This document shows, piece after piece, positions 1 through 8,640 of a stretch of DNA of 64,000 nucleotides (its first letter is position 1; each line of letters opens with the position of its first letter). Source of the DNA: Bacteroidales bacterium (GTDB lineage: Bacteria > Bacteroidota > Bacteroidia > Bacteroidales > Muribaculaceae); contig SFNM01000001.1 in the NCBI GenBank assembly GCA_004552725.1, positions 12,378 to 76,377 on the forward strand, given 5' to 3'. A program made the position numbers and the translations under genes. Below the pieces are notes generated by a model. The model was not told the origin of the DNA. It ran no database searches and was given only the letters and a program-made list of their open reading frames with translations.

Positions 1-464
1 TGGCCGTGCATTATTTCGACGGGGAGGATGTGCTGCTCGGCGATGGTGAATGGGATGCCGGGTTGGATTTCGGTGATGGCGAAGGTGGGCACCCCGGGGT
101 ATAGGTGCTTAGCAAACGACCAGGGGTTGCGTTGGCGCAGGTCGTGGGCCACGTCGGCGGCGCAGTAGGTGGGGAAATGGCGGCCGCCTTTGCAGTAGGG
201 CCGCAGGTCGTCGATGCCGCCGGTGTGGTCGTAGTGAGAGTGGGTGATAAGGAGGGCTTCGAGGGCGGGAGAGCCGGCGGCGAGGATTTGGGAGCGGAAG
301 TCGGGACCGCAGTCGATGAGTATGTTGTGGCCGGAGTCGAGGGTCACGATGGCCGACGCTCGCAATCGCTTGTCGCGCGCGTCGGTGGAAGTGCAAGTGG
401 CGCAGTTACAGCCGATTTGAGGCACACCGGTGGAGGTGCCGGTGCCTAAAAATCTTATTTCCAT
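1..464 (-). CDS. MBL-fold metallohydrolase, C-terminus cut by window edge
   Basis: The start is an ATG at 464, four bases after the stop of the upstream lipoprotein gene, so the two are probably co-transcribed. The readable 154 residues begin MEIRFLGTGTSTGVPQIGC and contain the metallo-beta-lactamase metal motif HSHYDHTGG followed by IDDLRPY. This is the PhnP-like branch of the fold (phosphodiesterase-type hydrolases binding two metal ions), in which a Cys pair near the N-terminus (CNCATC) is also usual. The substrate cannot be told from the sequence. The gene runs off the left edge of the window, so its length and final metal ligands are not visible. Confidence 0.85.
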   Translation of the reverse strand, partial: MEIRFLGTGTSTGVPQIGCNCATCTSTDARDKRLRASAIVTLDSGHNILIDCGPDFRSQILAAGSPALEALLITHSHYDHTGGIDDLRPYCKGGRHFPTYCAADVAHDLRQRNPWSFAKHLYPGVPTFAITEIQPGIPFTIAEQHILPVEIMHG

Positions 465-467
465 AAT

Positions 468-1391
468 CTATTTGCGATATCGGGTGAGGATGCCGTCTTC
501 AAAAATGAGGTAAATGCCGTTGTCGTAGAGCCAGCGCTCGAGTTGGGCGGCGCGCGTGGCTCCGCGGTTGATGGATGATGGGGCACCGAGTGCGAGTCGG
601 CACTCGTCGCGAGTCATACCTACGGCCACTTGCGAGCGGGTAATCAACTGCCATGTGTGGTCGGATATTTGCGGATAATTGGTTCGCGGGTCGGAAAAAG
701 AGAAGAGTCGGTCGAAATTGCGGGTGGCGGCGCGCGAGGTGCCGTAGGTGAGCCACACGAAGTGCTCACCGGGGATTTCGTCGGCCGAGAAGGCCACGCG
801 TAGCGGCAGGTTGGATGTACCTGCCACCACGGAGTCGATGGTCACCGGCACATGTCGCAGTCCGTGGATTGAGCGGCCGTTGGCTTCATACCACAGAGGG
901 GTGGTGATGAAGCACCGGCAGCCGCGCAGCAGCGAGTCGGCGGTGTGCACGGCATCGAGGTTGATGGCAAATGGTATTTCGAGCGAACGTCGCTGCTCGA
1001 AACTCTCGGCGTCGATGCCGGTGGGGTAGCAGAGCGAGTCGCCGCGGTCGGAGCGGAAGAGTAGTTCGACGGTTTGGCGACCGGTCACGTCGGTGACATT
1101 ACGCTTGCTTACCAGCGCAATGCGATGGCCGGCCAGCGAGTCGGCGCCCACGGCGGGTTGGGCGAAGATGAGGGCTATCTTGTCGTCGTCGACCAGCCAC
1201 TCCTTGCCCGGCGCCCAATGGGCGGGCGGGGTGTCGCGCACCGCCTGCATCAGCGCCATCTCGCGGCTATCGCTGATGCCCGCCGCGTCGACGTCGGCCG
1301 AGGAGATGCGAGGGGTGGAGTCAACGCCGGTGAAGCAACTTGACAGCGTGGCACATATTATAATATATATAATCGGAGGTATCGCTTTCAT
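468..1391 (-). CDS. Lipoprotein with BamE/SmpA-like C-terminal domain
   Basis: I place the start at the ATG at 1391 because it gives a clean lipoprotein signal peptide (MKAIPPIIYIIICATLSSC, cleavage before the Cys of LSSC); upstream in-frame codons lie in AT-rich promoter-like DNA. The product is 307 residues. The last 50 residues have the pattern of the outer-membrane BamE/SmpA fold (VGMTRDECRLALGAPSSI, then ERWLYDNGIYLIFEDGIL). The middle section is not recognised. It should sit in the envelope, anchored by lipid. It precedes the MBL-fold gene by three bases. A role in envelope assembly is only suggested by the fold. Confidence 0.75.
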   Translation of the reverse strand: MKAIPPIIYIIICATLSSCFTGVDSTPRISSADVDAAGISDSREMALMQAVRDTPPAHWAPGKEWLVDDDKIALIFAQPAVGADSLAGHRIALVSKRNVTDVTGRQTVELLFRSDRGDSLCYPTGIDAESFEQRRSLEIPFAINLDAVHTADSLLRGCRCFITTPLWYEANGRSIHGLRHVPVTIDSVVAGTSNLPLRVAFSADEIPGEHFVWLTYGTSRAATRNFDRLFSFSDPRTNYPQISDHTWQLITRSQVAVGMTRDECRLALGAPSSINRGATRAAQLERWLYDNGIYLIFEDGILTRYRK

Positions 1392-1600
1392 TTTGATAGT
1401 GTAGGGCAAAATATTTACTGAAAAACAAATTTTTTTGAGAAAAATTTTTTGGCCGAAAAAAGGCTCGAAAGGAGCCAACAAGCAAGGCTATATGGGCTAA
1501 ATTTGTGGCAAATTTACAAAAAAATAGCGAGATAGCCAAAAAAGTGATTTGGCAGGCGGGAAAAATGCGTTGTAAAACATAAAAAAAAGTTGCAAAAATG

Positions 1601-1632
1601 TTTGGTGCATAATAATTTAATAACTACATTTG
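1601..1632 (+). promoter_or_regulatory. Bacteroidetes-type promoter of gdhA
   Basis: A -33 box TTTG (1601-1604) is followed after exactly 20 bases by a -7 box TACATTTG (1625-1632), matching the TTTG/TAnnTTTG consensus of the primary sigma factor in Bacteroidetes. It leaves a leader of about 60 bases before the gdhA start. The rest of the 308-base gap 1392-1699 is AT-rich and holds no gene; it must also hold the leftward promoter of the lipoprotein gene, which I cannot fix. Confidence 0.75.
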
Positions 1633-1699
1633 CGGTGGAATTCAAAAACAACCTTAAAATCACGATAAAACTACCAAATCTCCCTAAAACCCATACGAA

Positions 1700-3037
1700 A
1701 TGGATATTAACAAATTAATGGCTGACCTGGAAGCCAAGCATCCCGGTGAAAAAGAATATCTGCAGGCAGTGAAAGAAGTGCTGCTCTCTGTAGAAGAAGT
1801 GTACAACCAACACCCCGAGTTCGAGCGCAACAAAATCATCGAACGCATGGTTGAACCCGACCGTATCGTTACCTTCCGCGTAACCTGGATCGACGACAAA
1901 GGCGAAGTACAAAACAACATCGGCTATCGCGTGCAATTCAACAACGCCATTGGCCCGTACAAAGGCGGTATCCGCTTCCACGCTTCCGTGAACCTCTCTA
2001 TCCTCAAATTCCTCGGCTTCGAACAAACATTCAAAAACGCCCTCACCACCTTGCCTATGGGCGGCGGTAAAGGCGGTAGCGACTTCTCGCCCCGTGGCAA
2101 GAGCGACCGTGAAATCATGCGCTTCTGCCAAGCCTTCATGCTCGGCTTGTGGAAGAACCTCGGTCCCGACCGCGACGTGCCCGCCGGTGATATCGGCGTA
2201 GGCGGCCGCGAAGTGGGCTACATGTTTGGCATGTACAAACGTCTGGTGAACGAACACACCGGCACATTCACCGGCAAAGGCCTCGAATTCGGCGGTTCGC
2301 TCATCCGTCCCGAAGCCACCGGCTACGGCGCTCTCTACTTCGTGCAAAGCATGCTCAAAGAAAAAGGCCAAGACATCGCCGGCAAAACCGTGGCTATCTC
2401 CGGTTTCGGCAACGTGGCTTGGGGCGCTGCCAAGAAAGCAACCGAACTTGGTGCTAAGGTAGTGACCATCTCCGGTCCCGACGGCTACATCTACGACCCC
2501 GCCGGCCTTAACGACGAAAAGATTGAATACATGCTCGAACTCCGCGCTTCCGGCAACGATATCGTGGCTCCCTACGCTGAAAAATTCCCCGGCTCGGAAT
2601 TTTTCGCCGGCAAAAAGCCTTGGGAACGCAAAGTGCAAATCGCTCTTCCCTGCGCTACCCAAAACGAACTCAACGGCGACGACGCCAAAGCACTGGTGGC
2701 TAACGGCGTAGAAATGGTGGCTGAAGTGTCGAACATGGGCTGCACCCCCGAAGCAATCGACACCTTCATCAACTCGCGCACCACTTACGCTCCCGGTAAG
2801 GCTGTGAACGCAGGCGGCGTAGCCACTTCCGGCCTCGAAATGAGCCAAAACGCTATGCACCTCCAATGGAGCGAAGCCGAAGTAGACGAAAAACTCCACG
2901 CTATCATGGCTTCTATCCACACTCAATGTCTCAAATACGGCCGCGAAGCCGACGGCTTCATCAACTACATGAAAGGCGCTAACATCGCCGGCTTCATGAA
3001 AGTGGCTCACGCTATGATGGGACAAGGCATTTGCTAA
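1700..3037 (+). CDS. gdhA: NADP-specific glutamate dehydrogenase
   Basis: The 445-residue product matches the hexameric bacterial glutamate dehydrogenases in length and order. The N-terminal substrate domain carries GPYKGGIRFH, PMGGGKGGSDF (with the catalytic Lys region) and RDVPAGDIGVGGREVGYM; the C-terminal nucleotide domain carries VAISGFGNVAWGAAKK. It reversibly aminates 2-oxoglutarate to glutamate and is a main route of ammonium assimilation in gut Bacteroidales. The gene stands alone with its own promoter and a strong terminator. Its uniform C-ending codon choice suggests high expression. NADP preference is assumed from the family. Confidence 0.97.
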   Translation: MDINKLMADLEAKHPGEKEYLQAVKEVLLSVEEVYNQHPEFERNKIIERMVEPDRIVTFRVTWIDDKGEVQNNIGYRVQFNNAIGPYKGGIRFHASVNLSILKFLGFEQTFKNALTTLPMGGGKGGSDFSPRGKSDREIMRFCQAFMLGLWKNLGPDRDVPAGDIGVGGREVGYMFGMYKRLVNEHTGTFTGKGLEFGGSLIRPEATGYGALYFVQSMLKEKGQDIAGKTVAISGFGNVAWGAAKKATELGAKVVTISGPDGYIYDPAGLNDEKIEYMLELRASGNDIVAPYAEKFPGSEFFAGKKPWERKVQIALPCATQNELNGDDAKALVANGVEMVAEVSNMGCTPEAIDTFINSRTTYAPGKAVNAGGVATSGLEMSQNAMHLQWSEAEVDEKLHAIMASIHTQCLKYGREADGFINYMKGANIAGFMKVAHAMMGQGIC

Positions 3038-3066
3038 TTCAAGTCTAACAAAACCAACAGTCCTCA

Positions 3067-3104
3067 AAAGAGAGGCGCCCTATTGTGTGGGCGCCTCTCT
3101 TTGT
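3067..3104 (+). terminator. Intrinsic terminator of gdhA
   Basis: A perfect 14-bp inverted repeat (3067-3080 with 3089-3102, arms AAAGAGAGGCGCCC and GGGCGCCTCTCTTT) with an 8-base loop follows the gdhA stop by about 30 bases and ends in Ts. The stretch up to 3194 contains no gene. Confidence 0.9.
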
Positions 3105-3194
3105 GTGTATGCTGATGCAGTAGTGGCTTGCGCCACCCCACTGCGGCCGGTGGCTGATGGCTTGCGCCTCACCACCCGGGTGGGGGTGGTGGGC

Positions 3195-5576
3195 TTAGTC
3201 GAACACGCCTTCGACGCTCTCTTCGGTAGTATCAAGTTCGGGCTCGATACCACCGAGTTCGCTCTCACACAGGTTGAGCCCGGCGGGGAAGGTGAATGTC
3301 TTTGATTGTGAATAGTGGAGTGAGGGGTCGGCGTACACTCGGGTGATGTAGAGGCCGTAGATGGGCAAGGCCATTGAGGCGCCTTGCCCCTCGGCCATGG
3401 AGTTGAAGTGGATGTAGCGCTCTTCGCCGCCTACCCACACGCCCGATACCAACTCGGGCGTGAAGCCCATAAACCAGCCGTCGGCATTGTAGTTGGTGGT
3501 GCCGGTTTTGCCACCCATTTGGGCGGTGATGTTGTAGGGCGCACGGCGCAGGCGGTTGCCGGTGCCGCTGTCGACCACGTTGAGCAGCATCGATAGGATG
3601 CGGTAGTAGCCTTTTTCGGTGATGACTTCGGTTTGTATGGGGCCGAATTCGCTGATGATGTTGCCGTTGGAGTCGCAGATGGCTGATACGAACACGGGGT
3701 TGGAGCGCATGCCGTAGTTGGCGAAGGCGCTGTAGGCTGTGACCATCTCTTTGACCGACACTTCGCAGGGTCCGAGGCAGAGCGAGATGACGGCGGGCAG
3801 TTGGTTGGTGATGCCGTAGGAGTGCATACGTTTCACCAACTCGGCGGGGTTGAGTTGGGCCATCAACCGGGCGGATATCCAGTTGTTGGAGTTGGTGAGT
3901 GCCCATCGCAGGTCGACCATTTCGCCGATGCGGGCTTTGCCGGAGTTGCGTGGCGACCATGGGCGGCCGCTTTCGTCGTAGAAGGTGGGCTGCTCGTTGA
4001 GTAGTTGGTCGCATGGAGTGAAGTCCGACTCTATGGCGTATGTGTAGAGGAATGGCTTGATGGTGGAGCCGATTTGTCGGCGTCCGGTCGACACCATGTC
4101 GTATTGGAAGAAGCGGAAGTCGGGCCCTCCCACGTAGGCTTTGACGTAGCCCGTGGTGGGGTCCATCGACATGAAGCCGCAGCGTAGGAAACTTTTGGTG
4201 TAGAGGATAGAGTCGCGGGGTGTCATAACGGTGTCGAGGGGACCGTCGTAACTGAACACCACCATTTCGGTGGGTGTGTCGAATTGGCGGTCGATTTCGG
4301 CATCGGAAAGGCCGGCTACTTTGGCCACGCGCCGGCGTTCGCTTTGGCGGATGGCTGTGGCGATGAGTTTGCGGCGCATATCTTGGGTGAGTTCGGCGGG
4401 GTTGGAGGTGTATGGAGCCGAGGCCGACCCGCGTTTTTCGCGGTTGAATTGTGATTGGAGGTGGCGCATGTGTTGGGCTACGGCCTGTTCGGCGTAGGTC
4501 TGCATGCGGGAGTCGATGGTGGTGTATATGCGCAGGCCGTCGGAGTAGATGTCCCAGTGCGAGCCGTCGGGTTTGGGGTTTTTGTCGATCCACCCGTAGA
4601 GGGGGTCGTTGACCCATGCTATGGAGTCGTCGAGGTATTTTTGCTGCTCCCACTCTTGGTAGTCGGAGCGCACGGGGCGGTGTGCGGTGAGGTATCGGCG
4701 GAGTTCCTCGCGGAAGTAGGGTGCGAGGCCCTCCTTGTGGTCGACGCGGTGGAAATCAAGCACCAGGGGGAGTGCTTGTAGGGAGTCGAGTTGGGCGCGG
4801 GTGAGCATATCGGCTTTGTACATTTGCTCGAGCACCACGTTGCGGCGGTCGCGAGTGCGCTCGGGCTTGCGCACGGGGTTGTAGTACGATGGGTTCTTGA
4901 CCATACCCACCAGGGTGGCGGCCTCTTCGATGGTGAGGTCGCGCGGGTCTTTGTTGAAGTAGACTTTGGCTGCTGATTTGATGCCGACGGCGTTGTAGAG
5001 GAAGTCGAATTGGTTGAGATACATTTTGAGTATCTCATCCTTGGAGTAGAAGCGTTCGAGTTTGACGGCAATCATCCATTCGATGGGTTTTTGGACTGCA
5101 CGCGAGAGGAAGCCGTCGGATGGCGGGGTGTAGAGTTGCTTGGCGAGTTGTTGGGTGATGGTGGAGCCGCCGCCGGCATTTTTTTGGCGTAAAATGACGG
5201 TTTTGACTACGGCGCGCGAGAGGGCGCGCACGTCGATGCCGGAGTGGTCGAGGAAGCGTGCGTCTTCGGTGGCGATGAGTGCGTTGACCACGTTGTCGGA
5301 GATTTCGTCGAGGTCGGCGTAGACGCGGTTGCCCGAATTGCGGAAATAACGACCCAATTCGGCGCCGTCGGAGGCGTAGATTATTGAGGCGTATTTGTCT
5401 TGGGGGTTGCGGAGTTCTTCGATGGGGGGCATGTAGCCGATGATGCCGTTGTAGACGAGTATCAGCAGCAACAGCACGAAGGCGAAGCCGCAGCCGAATG
5501 TGAGCCACAGGATGCGGATGAGGTGTTGCTTCCATGTGGTTTTGGCGAGTGAGGGAGTATTTTGGGTAGATGGCAT
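3195..5576 (-). CDS. Penicillin-binding protein 1A (bifunctional transglycosylase/transpeptidase)
   Basis: This class A penicillin-binding protein polymerises and cross-links peptidoglycan at the inner membrane. A short cytoplasmic tail is followed by one membrane helix, then the GT51 glycosyltransferase domain (catalytic Glu in ATEDARFLDHSGID; GGGSTITQQLAKQL) and the transpeptidase domain with GSTIKPF (about residue 500), TNSNNW and GGKTGTTN (about residue 688). I prefer the ATG at 5576, giving MPSTQNTPS, over the in-frame ATG at 5597, because a -7-like box (TAAATTTG, minus, 5602-5609) would put transcription start at or below 5597. Length about 793 residues is typical of the family in Bacteroidetes. 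Confidence 0.95.
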   Translation of the reverse strand: MPSTQNTPSLAKTTWKQHLIRILWLTFGCGFAFVLLLLILVYNGIIGYMPPIEELRNPQDKYASIIYASDGAELGRYFRNSGNRVYADLDEISDNVVNALIATEDARFLDHSGIDVRALSRAVVKTVILRQKNAGGGSTITQQLAKQLYTPPSDGFLSRAVQKPIEWMIAVKLERFYSKDEILKMYLNQFDFLYNAVGIKSAAKVYFNKDPRDLTIEEAATLVGMVKNPSYYNPVRKPERTRDRRNVVLEQMYKADMLTRAQLDSLQALPLVLDFHRVDHKEGLAPYFREELRRYLTAHRPVRSDYQEWEQQKYLDDSIAWVNDPLYGWIDKNPKPDGSHWDIYSDGLRIYTTIDSRMQTYAEQAVAQHMRHLQSQFNREKRGSASAPYTSNPAELTQDMRRKLIATAIRQSERRRVAKVAGLSDAEIDRQFDTPTEMVVFSYDGPLDTVMTPRDSILYTKSFLRCGFMSMDPTTGYVKAYVGGPDFRFFQYDMVSTGRRQIGSTIKPFLYTYAIESDFTPCDQLLNEQPTFYDESGRPWSPRNSGKARIGEMVDLRWALTNSNNWISARLMAQLNPAELVKRMHSYGITNQLPAVISLCLGPCEVSVKEMVTAYSAFANYGMRSNPVFVSAICDSNGNIISEFGPIQTEVITEKGYYRILSMLLNVVDSGTGNRLRRAPYNITAQMGGKTGTTNYNADGWFMGFTPELVSGVWVGGEERYIHFNSMAEGQGASMALPIYGLYITRVYADPSLHYSQSKTFTFPAGLNLCESELGGIEPELDTTEESVEGVFD

Positions 5577-5601
5577 ATTATCAACGTTGGTTTTCAAACC
5601 A

Positions 5602-5632
5602 CAAATTTACGGCAATTTTTTGGAATAGCCAA
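5602..5632 (-). promoter_or_regulatory. Candidate promoter of the PBP1A gene
   Basis: On the minus strand a TAAATTTG box (5609-5602) fits the -7 consensus TAnnTTTG; a weak -33 element TTGG lies 19 bases upstream. Transcription would begin close to 5595, which decides between the two possible start codons. Confidence 0.5.
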
Positions 5633-5663
5633 CATAAAAGCGAAAAAATGCGTTGTAGGCAAA

Positions 5664-5697
5664 AATCCGGTTGATACTTGGGGATATCAACCGGATT
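5664..5697 (-). terminator. Terminator of the primase-helicase unit
   Basis: A perfect 13-bp stem (5664-5676 with 5685-5697) whose minus-strand reading ends in a run of Ts follows the stop of the 554-residue gene by about 35 bases. Confidence 0.8.
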
Positions 5698-5732
5698 GTT
5701 GCGAGTGATGGATGAGGAGGGGTGAGGGCGGT

Positions 5733-7397
5733 TTATTGCATTTGGAGGGGTGATTGCTCCAGGCGGCCGTTGATGATGGGTAGGTATCGACCGGAGTCGA
5801 GGTCGAATTTGAAGAACACCTTTCCTCCGGTGCCGTTTTCTACGAATTTCACTTTGTCGACTCGCACTTCCACGCGATTGTGTTCGGTGTCGCGCGAGAC
5901 GATGATGCCGTAGTCGGTTTTGTTGTAGAAGTGGGCTGAGCCGCTGATGGAGTAGAGGTCGAGGGCTGTTTCGCCGGCTTCGCGGCGCTGCTGACGGGGG
6001 TGTGCAACGAGGATTACGAGCACGCCGTAGTCGGTGGCGAAGCGTTTGAGTTTGGTGAGTAGGCGCGACACGTAGAGTGTTTCGGTGGCGGCGCCGTAGT
6101 CGTCTTGGAGTTCGTTGTAGGGGTCGATGACCAGAGTGCGCACATTATTATATAGCACCAGGTCGGCTGCGGCGTCGAGGATGTCGTCGATGCGAGCATC
6201 GCCCGAGGGGATGATGTGGTGGTAGTATCGGTTCATGAACTTCACCGTTGGGTCGAAGGCTTGGTTGTTGAGGTCATCTTCGGTGAGGGGATGACCCACC
6301 AACCGCTTGGCGATTTTGATGAAGTGATTTCCCAGGGGCATATTTTCGGGTGAGAAATATGCCACGCCCCAGTGGTGGTTGATGGCCAGTCGGGTGGCGA
6401 TTTCGTCGATGAATTCGCTTTTGCCGCATCCGGGGCGTCCGGTCACCACGCAGAGACGTCCGGACTCGAAGCGGCATATCTCGTCGAGGTTTTGCAGGCC
6501 GAGGGTGATGCCGCGTTGCGGACCTTGGCGCACGATGCTCAGTGCTTCGAGGAGTCGGTCGCCCAGCGACACCACCTCGTCGGAGGTGGCTCGCTCGGCT
6601 TTGGTGAGACATTCGAGCAGTGATTTGGCGCCGTATTGGAGCAGATGCTCGTTGGCATCTTTGCATCCGGGGCCGTATGACACCAGTCGGCAACGGCCTT
6701 TGCCGAAGCGTTTCACCAGGTCGGCGGCGAGTTGACGGCCTACTTTGTCGTTGTCGGAGGCGATGTAGATGGTGGTTTTGTTGTCGAACCACCCATCCAT
6801 GAAGTCGTCGAAGTAGGAGGTGGCGGCGCTGCCTCCGTTGGGCACTGACACCACGTCGGCGCGTCCGGCGGTGATGAAGGCGAGGGCGTCGAATTCGCCC
6901 TCGGTGATGATGCACTCGGAGGTGTCGCGCACGGCGTCGATGTTCCAGGGGATGAGTTCGGCGCCTTCCACCAGCGAGAAGCGCTTGGCGTTGGCGCTTC
7001 GGCACTTTTCGTTGATGCGTTTGCCGTCGCATTCGAACACGAATTTCACGGCCGTGGGGGTGAATTCTACGGGGGCGGCGGCAATGGCTTCGGGCGAAAT
7101 GCCGCGCGAGATTACGTAGGCGTAGGCGGCGGTGTCGGCCATTTGGGGGCTGTGGTCCACGGGGTGTTGTTCGGGGAGTTTGTAGTCTTTGGAGGTGAAT
7201 TCCGGGGCGTTGTAGTTTTTGAGCGAGCCCGACCATCCGCAGTGGTGGCATTTCCACCAACCGTGGTCGAGGTCGATCGAGAGCGAGCGGTCGCGGGGAT
7301 TGTGGCGAGTGGCGGAGCATTGTGGGCAGGTGGAGCGCACCTTTCCGGAGGTGCGACGATAGGGAATTTCGATGCCGTATTGTTCAAAAGTTTGCAT
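5733..7397 (-). CDS. Primase-helicase-like protein (zinc ribbon, TOPRIM, DnaB-type ATPase)
   Basis: The 554 residues carry three domains in the order seen in phage T7 gp4-like primase-helicases: a zinc ribbon (C24, C27, C50, C53), a TOPRIM domain (IITEGEFDALAF, about residues 160-175, then a DND motif for metal binding), and a RecA-fold helicase domain with Walker A TGRPGCGKSEF (about residue 322) and a later DPYNEL acidic motif. Such proteins synthesise RNA primers and unwind DNA. Proteins like this occur both in Bacteroidales phages and on chromosomes; here the neighbours are ordinary host genes, so this may be a host gene or a remnant of an element. It is 32 bases downstream of the next gene and probably in one transcript with it. 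Confidence 0.85.
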   Translation of the reverse strand: MQTFEQYGIEIPYRRTSGKVRSTCPQCSATRHNPRDRSLSIDLDHGWWKCHHCGWSGSLKNYNAPEFTSKDYKLPEQHPVDHSPQMADTAAYAYVISRGISPEAIAAAPVEFTPTAVKFVFECDGKRINEKCRSANAKRFSLVEGAELIPWNIDAVRDTSECIITEGEFDALAFITAGRADVVSVPNGGSAATSYFDDFMDGWFDNKTTIYIASDNDKVGRQLAADLVKRFGKGRCRLVSYGPGCKDANEHLLQYGAKSLLECLTKAERATSDEVVSLGDRLLEALSIVRQGPQRGITLGLQNLDEICRFESGRLCVVTGRPGCGKSEFIDEIATRLAINHHWGVAYFSPENMPLGNHFIKIAKRLVGHPLTEDDLNNQAFDPTVKFMNRYYHHIIPSGDARIDDILDAAADLVLYNNVRTLVIDPYNELQDDYGAATETLYVSRLLTKLKRFATDYGVLVILVAHPRQQRREAGETALDLYSISGSAHFYNKTDYGIIVSRDTEHNRVEVRVDKVKFVENGTGGKVFFKFDLDSGRYLPIINGRLEQSPLQMQ

Positions 7398-7429
7398 AGT
7401 GGGTGTGTTTTTATAGGTTTGATAATTAG

Positions 7430-8362
7430 TTATTTAGATGCTTTTTTTGTTGTTTGCAATTTTTGTTTTTCCTTGGCTTGGGGCGAGAGGTAGTCGACCC
7501 AGTCGATCCAGTAGTTGGCGAAGAGGTGTATGCGCTCGGCTCGTGTTTGCTGAAGGAACACCAGCCGGCGCTTGGTGTTGTAGTAATTGTTGAAGAAGCC
7601 GTTGTAGATTTCGTTGCACACTTCTTGCTTGGTGAGGGTGCGCACTTGCTCAAAGAGTGCGCATCGACGCGATTTTGCCAGGCGATACAAATCTTCCACG
7701 GCTTGAGTGTAGGCGCTGTCGATTTGGTATTTGGATGTGATGTTGATGGGCAGTTCCATCACCGCGTTGTCGAGCAAATTAGGCTCGACATCGGCGAGGT
7801 GTTCGCCGGTGAGGAAGGTTTCGAAGTCGATGGATGCTTCGATTTCGGCATCGCTACGGTCGCGGAAGTACATGCGACGGTCCTCCAGACGTAGTTGCTC
7901 CATATCGAGCAACACGTCGGGTCGTGCGCCGGCGGGGATGAGTGTGGGCACTTTGTCCATGAGTTGGCGGCCGTAGTCGTCGAGGTGAGAGTCGTCGACT
8001 GCTTCTTTGCGCACCGGCGGCGCCGGGGTGGGGCGCACCGGTGCGGGCGCTTCGTCGGTGGCGGGGGCGGTATCGTCGGTCGAGTCGGACTGTTTTGCGC
8101 AGTCCGACTCTTGCGGCGCGTCAATGGTAGACGCAGCCACCGCTTCAGCCTTTGCAGGGGCTGAAACGGTGGCCGCTGTAGCGGTGGCTTCGGGCGCTTC
8201 ACTGCGTCCGAGAGCCATGAAGATTTTGTAGTTGAGGTCGGCATCGTCGGCGGGGTTGAGCGCATCCATGCCGAAGTAGATGCGTGCGATTTTGTCGCGC
8301 TCTTCCATGCTAAGCGAGCGGTAGAAGGCAGTCATCAGGGGTGTTAAGATTAAGTTTTGCAT
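7430..8362 (-). CDS. Uncharacterised 310-residue protein paired with primase-helicase
   Basis: I do not recognise the family. The N-terminal 55 residues look globular (LSMEERDKIARIYFGMDAL), then an Ala/Pro/Thr-rich linker of about 80 residues (PAPVRPTPAPPVRKEA) leads to a mostly helical C-terminal domain ending with a Lys-rich tail. No signal peptide or membrane segment is seen. It lies first in a two-gene unit with the primase-helicase and has a -7 box 39 bases upstream of its start, so a role alongside that enzyme, for example as a loader or regulator, is possible but only inferred from position. Confidence 0.7.
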   Translation of the reverse strand: MQNLILTPLMTAFYRSLSMEERDKIARIYFGMDALNPADDADLNYKIFMALGRSEAPEATATAATVSAPAKAEAVAASTIDAPQESDCAKQSDSTDDTAPATDEAPAPVRPTPAPPVRKEAVDDSHLDDYGRQLMDKVPTLIPAGARPDVLLDMEQLRLEDRRMYFRDRSDAEIEASIDFETFLTGEHLADVEPNLLDNAVMELPINITSKYQIDSAYTQAVEDLYRLAKSRRCALFEQVRTLTKQEVCNEIYNGFFNNYYNTKRRLVFLQQTRAERIHLFANYWIDWVDYLSPQAKEKQKLQTTKKASK

Positions 8363-8400
8363 TGTAGTGTGTGTTTTGAGGTTGAAAATTAATTACAATG

Positions 8401-8408
8401 CAAAGTTA
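8401..8408 (-). promoter_or_regulatory. -7 box for the 310-residue gene and primase-helicase
   Basis: The minus-strand sequence TAACTTTG fits TAnnTTTG and lies 39 bases upstream of the start at 8362. A TTTG 23 bases further upstream could act as a -33 box, though the spacing is slightly long. It overlaps a region of inverted repeats. Confidence 0.5.
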
Positions 8409-8433
8409 CAACACGATTGAGGGTGTTGGTGCA

Positions 8434-8596
8434 AAATTTGGTTCGTCAAACCAAATTTCGAATGATTTTTTTTATTTCACCTTCGACAAGAAAGCCTTTC
8501 CCACCCTATACCCCTTTAGGGGGGTATAGGGTGGGAAGGCATTGCGGTCGTTTTGTTGATTTTTTCGGTTGGTTCACTTTTGGTAGAGTGAACCAA
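8434..8596. repeat. Three inverted repeats in one intergenic region
   Basis: The 278-base gap between the TolC-family gene and the 310-residue gene holds three palindromes: a 10-bp stem at 8434-8443/8449-8458 (arm AAATTTGGTT); a 20-bp stem with one bulged base at 8494-8514/8521-8540 (loop TTTAGG); and a 10-bp stem at 8569-8578/8587-8596 (arm TTGGTTCACT). Read on the minus strand the middle one is followed by a T-rich stretch and may end transcription of the efflux operon. No gene is present here. Confidence 0.7.
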
Positions 8597-8640
8597 ACTT
8601 TTATCTCTCTCACACCAAAAGTGAGAACTGCCGCCGGTGA

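Noticed and set aside
1715..3067. Long minus-strand reading frame (about 450 codons) opposite gdhA
   Set aside because: It is the reverse complement of strongly codon-biased gdhA; its product is rich in His, Val and Phe in a pattern without motifs.
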